Below are positions 1 to 5,673 of a DNA stretch of 6,446 bases, one piece after another (within the stretch, counting starts at the first letter, position 1; each line of letters opens with the position of its first letter). This DNA comes from CAZVXI01 sp964631295. GTDB lineage: Bacteria > Planctomycetota > Phycisphaerae > Phycisphaerales > SM1A02. Under the pieces are notes generated by a model. The model did no database searches, was not told the origin of the DNA, and saw only the letters and a list, made by a program, of their open reading frames with translations. The stretch is taken from NCBI GenBank assembly GCA_964631295.1, contig CAZVXI010000174.1:1-6446 (forward strand). Reading direction: 5' to 3'. The translations under genes were made by a program, and so were the position numbers.

Positions 1-1
1 A

Positions 2-7
2 TATAAT
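2..7 (+). promoter_or_regulatory. Possible -10 box at the window edge
   Basis: The hexamer TATAAT at the very start of the window matches the sigma-70 -10 consensus exactly and sits in a short AT-rich patch. Any -35 element would lie outside the window. No gene is seen on the plus strand just downstream; the first supported gene there starts near 797. It could serve a short RNA or be chance AT-richness. Confidence 0.15.
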
Positions 8-17
8 ACGACAACCG

Positions 18-37
18 CGCGCTCCGGAATGAGCGTG
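18..37. other. Small hairpin in the gene-free left edge
   Basis: The bases CGCGCTC (18-24) and GAGCGTG (31-37) can pair as a 7-bp stem (one G-U pair when read as plus-strand RNA) with a 6-base loop. No T-run follows on the plus strand. On the minus strand the bases beyond it are T-rich but interrupted, so it could be a weak terminator for the minus-strand gene ending at 163, about 125 bases away. The rest of 1-162 holds nothing I can assign. Confidence 0.2.
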
Positions 38-162
38 ACAACTAAATATCAAGGCGTGTGATCCCCGGCTCGGGCGGACTGCGCGTGCCGTCCGGTTGGT
101 GGGCTCAGGCGTGTGCAGACGGCGAACGGCGAAGACGAGCGGTTGCGATGGTCCAGGGTGGA

Positions 163-702
163 TCAGTAGCGGGTTTCTTCATCGGTCGACAATGGTGAGT
201 CGCACCGCGCGGCATGGCGGACGGCCTGATGCTGACCGCCGGGGCATGGAAGGCCGGGGCCGCGCCAGCGTTTTCCATCGTAGACGAAGGCGACGAAGCC
301 TCTGCCCTGCCGATCGGTGGTGTTATCGGTGATGATCGCAGGGACGAAGCCAAGACGGATGGAGTTGACCTCTGCGGTGAAGCAGCGTTGATCGCCTGAA
401 TCTTCGGTCGGCTGGCGGACAGAATATCGGTAGCGCATCTCCCGGAGGTGCATGCTGGTTCCGCGCATGAGTTCGCGGCGGCGGTCGACGGGGACTTGAT
501 CCATGTGATCGGCTTCTTCATCGCGCGTGGAAGACCATGGGCGACTGAAGCTGACGACGGCGAAGCACCCGCCGAGGCCACCGAGTGCAGTGAGCAGGCC
601 GACCCAGCGTGTGCTGGACGGCAGGGCCGCGATCATGGTGATGCCGGCGACGATCACGAGGATCGACAGCCAGAGGAACAGTTGCCTGCCGGTGATCAGC
701 AT
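163..702 (-). CDS. Hypothetical protein with two N-terminal membrane helices
   Basis: I do not recognise this 179-residue protein. Two hydrophobic stretches, about residues 7-28 (FLWLSILVIVAGITMIAAL) and 33-52, look like a helical hairpin anchoring it in the inner membrane. A charged linker (about 57-80, with DEEAD and DRRREL) follows, then a soluble part that looks beta-rich (about 88-150), with alternating stretches such as FVAFVYDGKRWRGPG. The first segment could instead be a signal anchor. No catalytic motif is visible. The ATG at 702 has no clear Shine-Dalgarno sequence, but the membrane segment begins right after it, which favours this start. It diverges from the metallo-hydrolase at 797, with 94 bases between them. 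Overlapping frames on both strands are also open, so reality rests on the believable membrane topology and the arrangement; confidence is moderate. Confidence 0.6.
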   Translation of the reverse strand: MLITGRQLFLWLSILVIVAGITMIAALPSSTRWVGLLTALGGLGGCFAVVSFSRPWSSTRDEEADHMDQVPVDRRRELMRGTSMHLREMRYRYSVRQPTEDSGDQRCFTAEVNSIRLGFVPAIITDNTTDRQGRGFVAFVYDGKRWRGPGLPCPGGQHQAVRHAARCDSPLSTDEETRY

Positions 703-796
703 GGGCTCAGTGTAGTGGCTTCCCGGCCCGGGCGGCCAGCCGAGCGGTTTGTGGATGATCAGATTCGTGTTTGCAACGAGCGACTACCATCTGCTC

Positions 797-1654
797 ATGC
801 GGAGCGCGGGTGTGCGAGACATCGAGTTCATCATCCTCGGTTCGGGGACATCGGCGGGCGTGCCGATCATCGGATGCGATTGCAACGTGTGTTTGTCTGA
901 TGACCCGCGAGACAAGCGAACGCGATGTGCCGCGGCGATTCGATTCACTGATGCATACGGTCAGGCGCGTGTGATTCTGATCGACACCTCGCCGGACTTG
1001 CGTGAGCAGGTGCTCCGACACCGGATCGACCGATGCGATGCGATCATCTACACACACAACCATGTGGACCATACGTTCGGTCTGGATGACACACGGCGGT
1101 TCAACGCGGTGATGCAGGCACCAATCGACATCTACGCAGATGACCACACGATGCGGCACTTGCACCGGGTGTACCAGCACATCTTTGAGAAGCACAACAA
1201 CGTGAACGATTCATTCGTCGCGACGTTGATCCCGCACCTGATCGACCCGGCGAGTTCGATTGATCTGCATGGCCTGCGATTCACTCCCCTGCCATTGCTG
1301 CACGGCCGGCTGCCTGTGCTGGGATTCAGAATCGAACAGGTTGGACAGCGCGGCGAGATCGCGGCAGACCAGCCGGGGCCACTGCCACTTGCGTACTGCA
1401 CGGATGTCTCGCACATTCCGCCTGAGACCTGGCCGCTGCTGGACGGGCTGGACACACTCGTGCTCGACATGCTCCGGTATCGCAAGCATCCGACGCACCT
1501 GACGGTTGACGAGTCGCTGGAGATTGCAGAACGCCTCAGCCCGCGGCAGACACGATTCATCCACATGACGCACGACATCCTGCACAGCGATCTTGACGCG
1601 AAACTGCCTGAATCCATGGCACTCGCCCACGATGGCATGGTGATCCGCGAGTAG
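797..1654 (+). CDS. MBL-fold metallo-hydrolase, PhnP/RNase Z-like
   Basis: A 285-residue metallo-beta-lactamase-fold hydrolase. After the first strand (IEFIILGSGTSAGVP, 9-23) comes GCDCNVC (26-32), a CxCxxC cluster that in PhnP-type enzymes helps bind a structural zinc. The metal-binding signature THNHVDH is at 86-92 (His87, His89, Asp91, His92) and runs into GLDDTR, typical of this subgroup. Further likely ligands are His169 (LLHG), Asp203 (CTDVSH) and the histidines of FIHMTHD (254-260). The catalytic set looks complete. Relatives include PhnP, a cyclic phosphodiesterase of phosphonate breakdown, but no other phn gene is present, so the substrate is open; a phosphodiester is likely. I chose ATG 797 because the conserved fold begins just after it. 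In-frame TTG 749 and ATG 755 would add up to 16 poorly conserved-looking residues. None of the starts has a good ribosome-binding site. It is probably cytoplasmic and transcribed alone. Confidence 0.9.
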   Translation: MRSAGVRDIEFIILGSGTSAGVPIIGCDCNVCLSDDPRDKRTRCAAAIRFTDAYGQARVILIDTSPDLREQVLRHRIDRCDAIIYTHNHVDHTFGLDDTRRFNAVMQAPIDIYADDHTMRHLHRVYQHIFEKHNNVNDSFVATLIPHLIDPASSIDLHGLRFTPLPLLHGRLPVLGFRIEQVGQRGEIAADQPGPLPLAYCTDVSHIPPETWPLLDGLDTLVLDMLRYRKHPTHLTVDESLEIAERLSPRQTRFIHMTHDILHSDLDAKLPESMALAHDGMVIRE

Positions 1655-1726
1655 CAGCCCGGAGTGTGGAAGAAGGACCGCAACGCGCAAGGTCGGCACC
1701 CTCATGGAACCGCACGATCAAGGCGA

Positions 1727-1732
1727 TATACT
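1727..1732 (+). promoter_or_regulatory. Candidate -10 box for the small membrane protein gene
   Basis: TATACT matches the -10 consensus at five of six bases. It would start a transcript near 1739, giving a leader of about 38 bases before ATG 1777 that contains GGAG (1763-1766). No convincing -35 hexamer is found at 16-18 bases spacing, so this is tentative. It supports the shorter start of the downstream gene, since the longer frame beginning at 1666 would start upstream of the promoter. Confidence 0.3.
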
Positions 1733-1776
1733 CTCTGGATGGGAGTCACGAGACGCTCATCTGGAGTCTGAGAGCC

Positions 1777-2088
1777 ATGACGAAGTCCGCAAATGCCACT
1801 GCTGCCACCGCCAAATCTGCCGCTGAAATGGCCGAGTTTGAGGACAGCCACTTCGATCAGCCCCAAGTCGAGACAGTCGATCTTGCGGTCATCGCGAAGG
1901 GTACCTGGCTGATGGGCAAGATCATCGTCCCGCTGCTGATCGGCTGCTTTCTGGTGACGCTGCTCGTCGCGACGGTGACCGCAGCAATCGTGGCAACATT
2001 CGTGGTTTTCATGCTCAGCGTATTTATTTCCATTCCGCTGTTTTTGGCATGCGTGGAAGATGAGATCCACGAACCGGAAGACCACTGA
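1777..2088 (+). CDS. Small two-helix membrane protein, unknown function
   Basis: A 103-residue protein I cannot assign to a family. Residues 1-20 are rich in Ala, Thr, Ser and Lys. Residues 21-40 are acidic (EFEDSHFDQ). A hydrophobic block follows from about 44 to 92, long enough for two helices (about 46-66 and 68-91) with no charged residue inside. The protein ends in a short acidic tail (VEDEIHEPEDH). The layout suggests an inner-membrane hairpin with both ends on the same side. ATG 1777 is preceded by GGAG at a spacing of 10 bases and fits the -10 box at 1727. The frame is open back to 1666, but that extension shows nothing recognisable. The gene follows the metallo-hydrolase by 122 bases on the same strand and converges on the transporter operon, whose end is only 21 bases away. 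No terminator is visible in that gap. Confidence 0.65.
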   Translation: MTKSANATAATAKSAAEMAEFEDSHFDQPQVETVDLAVIAKGTWLMGKIIVPLLIGCFLVTLLVATVTAAIVATFVVFMLSVFISIPLFLACVEDEIHEPEDH

Positions 2089-2109
2089 CCGGCATCGCGA
2101 GCAGTCGAG

Positions 2110-3618
2110 TCAGTCGAGCGCATCATGCAGTTCGCTTGCGACCTGCTCAACGGACCTGCCGTTCACATCGATTTGCATGTTCGCCTGCCGCATCTGATCG
2201 TCATCGATCAATCCGATCAGCGGCTGCAACGCGTTGATGAGCGCCTGATCATCGGCAACATTCGGGCCAAGCAGAATCACCGCATCATACGGCGGGAACA
2301 CGCCTCGCGGATCCTCGAGCACCACCAGATCATTGGCAGCAATACGGCCATCCGTTGAGAATGCGGCAATCAAATCGATATCACCAGTCTCAACCGCTGA
2401 GTACATCAACGTGCCGTCCATCCCGACAGTATCGGCAAACGAGAGGTTGTACGCATCGACAAGCCGCTGCCATTCAGGCCTGCCAAAGAACTCGTAATCG
2501 CCGCCGATGGTCATCTCAGATGAATGGCGGAACAGGTCGTCGATCGTTTCAATCTCAAGGCGCTGCGCATCAGCGCGTGGCATGGCAAGCGCATATGTAT
2601 TCTCAAAGCCGAGCCGACCCAGACATTCAATGCCGTGCTCGTCTTTCAGCCAACTGGTGATTTCAACAAGCACCTCATCGGCATCTGCCTGGTCTTCCCG
2701 ATTCATGTAGTTGGCCCAGATCGTTCCCGTGTAATCGACATAACAATCAACTCGCCCCGCCACGAGCGCATCGAACACGATCGTCGACCCCAGACTCTTG
2801 AGCACTTGCGCACGATAGCCCTCCGCTTCCAACTGCTCGGCAAGCAACGCAGAGACAATGTACTGCTCGGTGAATGTCTTCCCGCCGATGACGACCGTCG
2901 GCCGTTCATCGGAACTCCGGGAGAGAACAATCGCCGGAACCAGCCCGCCTCCGACGACGAGCACCAGCCCGACAACCGCCGTGATCGCCAGCGGACGACT
3001 TCTGCGAATCGACGCAATCTGCATCAACCGAATCAAGCCATCGAGCGTGAGCGCAAGCACAATCGCAGCCGCACAGCCGACATACACCGCCGTGTCATTG
3101 CTCAACTGCAAACCACTGAAGATGTAATCGCCGAGGCTCGTCTGCCCGACCGGCGTGGAAAGTGTGGCAATCCCGACCACCCACACAGTCGCGGTACGAA
3201 TCCCGGCAATGATCACCGGCATCGCCAGCGGAATCTGCACCCGAAACAGTAACTGCGTCGGCTTCATCCCAAGCCCACGGCCCGCCTCGATCAGATTCGG
3301 ATCAACATCTTCAATGCCCGTCACCGTGTTGCGCAACACGGGCAGAATCGTGTACAGAATCAACGCAATCACAGCAGGAAGGAAACCAATTTGCCCGAGC
3401 AACGGCACCATCAACGCAAGCAATGCAATGCTCGGGATCGTCTGAATCGCGCCCGCCACTGCAAGCACCGGCCCCTTGAGCACACCCACACGCAGCACCA
3501 GCAATGCCAAAGGCAGGCTCAGACTGATCCCGATCGACAACGCAGTCAGCGTCAGAATCAGGTGCTGCCCGAGATACTCAGCCAGCAGCGAAAGTTGCTG
3601 GCGCAACTCATCGCTCAT
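2110..3618 (-). CDS. Osmoprotectant ABC importer, permease fused to substrate-binding domain
   Basis: A 502-residue fusion of the two remaining parts of a glycine betaine/choline/carnitine-type importer (OpuB/OpuC, YehYWXZ family). Residues about 15-205 are a binding-protein-dependent permease with several membrane helices. Its cytoplasmic EAA-like loop, EAGRGLGMKPTQLLFRVQIP (111-130), contacts the ATPase. A further hydrophobic segment (about 210-232) tethers the extracytoplasmic binding domain, about 240-502, which starts TVVIGGKTFTEQYIVSALLA. Family landmarks there are SLGSTIVFDAL (275-285), DYTGTIW (295-301), YEFFGRPEW (375-383), STDGRI (421-426) and FPPYDAV (441-447). The aromatic residues in these motifs are the sort that cage a quaternary-amine ligand in this family; the exact ligand cannot be read. 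Start ATG 3618 overlaps the ATPase stop by 4 bases, implying translational coupling, and AGGGG lies 7 bases upstream. No separate binding-protein gene is needed. It is the last gene of the probable operon. Confidence 0.93.
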   Translation of the reverse strand: MSDELRQQLSLLAEYLGQHLILTLTALSIGISLSLPLALLVLRVGVLKGPVLAVAGAIQTIPSIALLALMVPLLGQIGFLPAVIALILYTILPVLRNTVTGIEDVDPNLIEAGRGLGMKPTQLLFRVQIPLAMPVIIAGIRTATVWVVGIATLSTPVGQTSLGDYIFSGLQLSNDTAVYVGCAAAIVLALTLDGLIRLMQIASIRRSRPLAITAVVGLVLVVGGGLVPAIVLSRSSDERPTVVIGGKTFTEQYIVSALLAEQLEAEGYRAQVLKSLGSTIVFDALVAGRVDCYVDYTGTIWANYMNREDQADADEVLVEITSWLKDEHGIECLGRLGFENTYALAMPRADAQRLEIETIDDLFRHSSEMTIGGDYEFFGRPEWQRLVDAYNLSFADTVGMDGTLMYSAVETGDIDLIAAFSTDGRIAANDLVVLEDPRGVFPPYDAVILLGPNVADDQALINALQPLIGLIDDDQMRQANMQIDVNGRSVEQVASELHDALD

Positions 3619-4385
3619 GTATTCGCCCCTGCAATCGATTCAATCTGGTCCGCCTGCCGCTTGGGCATCGACATCAGCGATTCCACATACTCATGCCCCG
3701 GGTCGCGCATCAACTCACTGGGCGAACCCATACCAACGATGCCACCTTCCTTCATCACCACAATCCGATCCGCCAGCAGCAACGCTTCGGTCATGTCATG
3801 CGTCACGAGGATGACCGTCAGGTCGAGCGAATCCTGCAACCGTTTGAGTTCTCCCTGCAACTGCTCCCGCGTGATCGGATCAAGCGCACCGAACGGCTCA
3901 TCCATGAGCATCACCTTCGGCCGGGCCGCGAGCGCCCGAGCCACACCGACGCGCTGCTGCTGCCCACCTGAAAGTTCACCGGGCATGCGCCCTGCATGCT
4001 CATCAGCGTCCAGCCCGACCATCTTCAGCAGCTCGCGCACGCGCGTGTCGATCTCGCGTGCAGACCATTGCAGCAGTCGCGGCACCGTGCCGATGTTCGC
4101 CGCAACCGTCATATGCGGAAACAGCCCGATACCCTGGAACACGTACCCGATCTTTCGCCTGAGCATGATCGGATCCGTCCGTGCCACATCCTCGCCGCCC
4201 ACATGAATCCAACCGCCTGATCGCTCGATCAGACGGTTGATCATTTTCAGGGTTGTTGTCTTGCCGCAGCCCGATTCGCCAAGCAGGACGACGACTTCGC
4301 CCGCGTCGACTTCGAGATCAACATCACGAACTGCCAACGTGCGCCCGTGGTCGTACGACTTCGACACCTTGCGTAACGAGATCAT
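3615..4385 (-). CDS. Osmoprotectant ABC importer, ATP-binding protein without CBS domains
   Basis: A 256-residue ABC ATPase that powers the fused permease encoded directly after it. The nucleotide-binding elements are complete: Walker A GESGCGKTT (36-44), Q-loop in YVFQGIGLFPHMTV (Gln84), signature LSGGQQQR (138-145), Walker B VMLMDEP (158-164) with catalytic Glu163, D-loop GALD (166-169) and switch His196 in VTHDMTEAL. The GIGLFPHMTV stretch and MDEPFGALDPITR are typical of the OpuA/OpuC/ProV branch. Many relatives, such as ProV and OpuAA, continue for over 100 residues with paired CBS domains that sense ionic strength; this protein stops soon after the ATPase core, so that sensor is absent. 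ATG 4385 gives a standard N-terminus (MISLRKVSKSY), although no clear ribosome-binding site precedes it. The gap to the upstream IscA-like gene is 23 bases. It acts as a dimer on the inner face of the membrane. Confidence 0.94.
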   Translation of the reverse strand: MISLRKVSKSYDHGRTLAVRDVDLEVDAGEVVVLLGESGCGKTTTLKMINRLIERSGGWIHVGGEDVARTDPIMLRRKIGYVFQGIGLFPHMTVAANIGTVPRLLQWSAREIDTRVRELLKMVGLDADEHAGRMPGELSGGQQQRVGVARALAARPKVMLMDEPFGALDPITREQLQGELKRLQDSLDLTVILVTHDMTEALLLADRIVVMKEGGIVGMGSPSELMRDPGHEYVESLMSMPKRQADQIESIAGANT

Positions 4386-4408
4386 GCAGCGACCAGATTA
4401 CTCGCTGA

Positions 4409-4675
4409 TTACTTCAGCATCAGGTTGCCGGACTCATCTGCATCAAGCGTGCGCCCATCGCAATGCTCCTGCAACGCAGGGGCGAGGACAAGCACCGTAT
4501 CGCCAGCGTGCGCGTACTCGGTATCTTCAGGCGTAGGCTTGTCCAGCGTCAGCCCGAGCTGGGTGCCGTCTTCCTGCGGAACGATCCGAAAACACGCGTC
4601 TTCCGGCTTCGGCTCATCGACTTTTTCGAGGGCTCCAGCGAGATGTTCAAGCGCGGTATCTGTCACTTTGAGCAT
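4409..4675 (-). CDS. Small IscA/HesB-like protein lacking the cysteine triad
   Basis: An 88-residue soluble protein. The opening MLKVTDTALEHLAGAL, the central CFRIVPQEDGTQLGLTLDKP and the late TVLVLAPALQEHCDGRTLDAD follow the pattern of the HesB/IscA iron-sulfur-biogenesis fold: an N-terminal helix, beta strands, then a loop followed by a D/E-rich end. True A-type carriers bind iron or a cluster through one central and two C-terminal cysteines (CxC). Here only Cys28 and Cys72 are present and the end is ESGNLMLK, so classical cluster binding is unlikely. The fold assignment is by pattern only. ATG 4675 has an excellent site, AGGAGG (4681-4686) with 5-base spacing, which overlaps the stop codon of the methyltransferase gene, so translation of the two is probably coupled. 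Its place between a methyltransferase and a transporter gives no clear role. Confidence 0.8.
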   Translation of the reverse strand: MLKVTDTALEHLAGALEKVDEPKPEDACFRIVPQEDGTQLGLTLDKPTPEDTEYAHAGDTVLVLAPALQEHCDGRTLDADESGNLMLK

Positions 4676-4680
4676 GTTGG

Positions 4681-4686
4681 CCTCCT
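4681..4686 (-). promoter_or_regulatory. Strong Shine-Dalgarno overlapping the preceding stop
   Basis: AGGAGG read on the minus strand, 5 bases before ATG 4675. It shares bases with the TAG stop of the methyltransferase (4685-4687). It fixes the start of the small gene and ties the two genes into one transcript. Confidence 0.75.
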
Positions 4687-5527
4687 ACGGCCTGGAAAGC
4701 AGTGCCGACACCGAACCATGCGAGGCGCCATTGCGTGTCACAACTTCCGCCGCGGGTGATTCGCTGATGTCAGCAGTCTTGCGGGCAACAAGGCCCACGT
4801 AGAAAAGTTGCTCACCGCTGATCGACAGACGGTGGCAATATCGATGATGGGACTGAATGTCGATCGTCTGATCGTTGATGCATGCTCGAAGCAGTTGTGC
4901 GAACCCACTGTCATCAGACTTCGGATTCAGAAAATCCTCTTTGATCGTCATCGCGATCCAGCCGCCATCTTCGATGGCGTTGAATGCTTCGGCGAATGCT
5001 TCGGGCGGGATGTCGCCGAACCCCAGCGCCGCAGCCGTCACGAGACAGTTGAGCTTCGCGCCGTGCAGGCGCTTCTCGTCATCGGGTGTGAGTGCCGTCA
5101 GGTCCGCGACGATGTAATCGTCGTACACATCAGGTCGATCGCGCCGGGCAGCCATCGCCGCCTCAGGCAGCAAGTCAAGCCCGACAACATGATCAATGCC
5201 GATCGATCGCAGCTCTTCAGCCATGATCCCGTTGCCCGCACCAAGGTCGAGCACGCGAAGATCGCTCGGCTTCACATCCCAGTCAGGCAGAACAGCGGCA
5301 ATCAGCCGCGCCAGCCGTGGCGGAGACTTACACTGAAGCTTGTCATACACCAGCGCTTCATACAAACCTGGCACTTTGTAGAGTTCGTCATAATCGTGAA
5401 TGCGCAACTCGCGCTGCTCACCCTCGTGCATGAAGGTGAAGGACTCTTCGTCCTGCTCGTATCCTTTGTCGCCGGCTCGAAACCGAATCTGGAACTCGGC
5501 GGCTGCCGCGCGGTCAATCGTTGACAT
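4685..5527 (-). CDS. Class I SAM-dependent methyltransferase
   Basis: A 280-residue Rossmann-fold methyltransferase. The cofactor site shows motif I VLDLGAGNG (92-100), an acidic residue ending strand 2 in VVGLDLLPEA (Asp118, expected to bind the ribose of SAM), YIVADL (138-143) and a strand-4-like NCLVTAAALGFGDIPPEAF (160-178). Strand 5 fits GGWIAMTIKEDFL (188-200). The N-terminal 90 residues (with LYKVPGLYEALVYDKLQCKSPP) are probably the substrate lid. The last 30 residues look flexible. The substrate is unknown: I see no marker of rRNA, quinone or DNA methyltransferases, and a small molecule is the likeliest guess. ATG 5527 is preceded by GGAGG (5538-5542) at 10 bases; the frame is open back to 5599, but that 24-residue extension would cross the promoter region. 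It is first in the operon, 9 bases before the IscA-like gene. Confidence 0.88.
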   Translation of the reverse strand: MSTIDRAAAAEFQIRFRAGDKGYEQDEESFTFMHEGEQRELRIHDYDELYKVPGLYEALVYDKLQCKSPPRLARLIAAVLPDWDVKPSDLRVLDLGAGNGIMAEELRSIGIDHVVGLDLLPEAAMAARRDRPDVYDDYIVADLTALTPDDEKRLHGAKLNCLVTAAALGFGDIPPEAFAEAFNAIEDGGWIAMTIKEDFLNPKSDDSGFAQLLRACINDQTIDIQSHHRYCHRLSISGEQLFYVGLVARKTADISESPAAEVVTRNGASHGSVSALLSRP

Positions 5528-5537
5528 GGTTGTATGT

Positions 5538-5542
5538 CCTCC
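5538..5542 (-). promoter_or_regulatory. Shine-Dalgarno deciding the methyltransferase start
   Basis: GGAGG on the minus strand, 10 bases before ATG 5527. It selects this start over the in-frame ATG at 5599. Confidence 0.65.
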
Positions 5543-5560
5543 CTGTGGAGTTGCTTCGGA

Positions 5561-5566
5561 AGTATA
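5561..5566 (-). promoter_or_regulatory. Candidate -10 box of the methyltransferase-transporter operon
   Basis: TATACT on the minus strand, five of six matches to the -10 consensus. It predicts a start near 5554 and a leader of about 27 bases that includes the GGAGG site. No good -35 is found at 16-18 bases spacing, so the promoter may need an activator or another sigma factor. A TGGTCA half-site (5571-5576) lies 5 bases upstream of the box. Confidence 0.4.
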
Positions 5567-5617
5567 CGAGTGGTCACCATAGTCGAACGATCGATCCATG
5601 TCTAGTCATCCGGCTCA

Positions 5618-5639
5618 AATATGACCAACTGGTCATATT
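5618..5639. promoter_or_regulatory. Perfect inverted-repeat operator, probable TetR-family site
   Basis: Left arm AATATGACCA (5618-5627) and right arm TGGTCATATT (5630-5639) are exact reverse complements separated by two bases (AC). The core TGACCA-NN-TGGTCA is the form known for several TetR-family regulators, for example RutR. It lies in the divergent space between the methyltransferase operon and the tetR gene, its centre about 45 bases before ATG 5674. Autoregulation of the TetR gene is the natural reading. It is about 74 bases upstream of the predicted operon start, so control of the operon from this site alone is less certain. Confidence 0.8.
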
Positions 5640-5673
5640 CGCACGCCACGGCCGAACATGCAACAATCCCCAC

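Noticed and set aside
75..94. Short stem CGGAC/GTCCG
   Set aside because: Five base pairs with a 10-base loop and no T-run; expected by chance in GC-rich sequence.
722..732. Palindrome CCCGG-C-CCGGG between the hypothetical gene and the hydrolase
   Set aside because: A one-base centre cannot form a normal RNA hairpin loop, and such GC-only palindromes are frequent in this composition; there is no supporting regulator nearby.
448..900. Plus-strand open frame of 150 codons opposite the hypothetical membrane protein and into the hydrolase
   Set aside because: Its product is low-complexity and charged with no domain, it covers the divergent intergenic region, and it overlaps the well-supported hydrolase start.
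797..1654. Part of a phosphonate-degradation (phn) locus
   Set aside because: Only the PhnP-like fold is present; none of the C-P lyase genes or a phosphonate transporter is seen in the window.
2089..2109. Possible bidirectional terminator between the convergent genes
   Set aside because: I looked for a stem-loop or T-run in the 21-base gap and found none.
2102..2119. Near-perfect 9-base tandem repeat (CAGTCGAGT then CAGTCGAGC) at the end of the permease-binding protein gene
   Set aside because: Only two short copies, one mismatch, partly coding; most simply a small slippage duplication with no visible function.
2524..3252. Plus-strand open frame of 242 codons antisense to the fused permease gene
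   Set aside because: Arg/Asn/His-rich shadow of a clearly conserved transporter gene; such long antisense frames are common in GC-rich DNA.
3391..4206. Plus-strand open frame of 271 codons antisense to the ABC ATPase
   Set aside because: Ser/Cys/Arg-rich shadow with no recognisable motif, opposite an ATPase with every expected motif.
4808..5524. Plus-strand open frame of 238 codons antisense to the methyltransferase
   Set aside because: No domain recognised; the opposite strand carries a methyltransferase with a clear SAM motif and ribosome-binding site.
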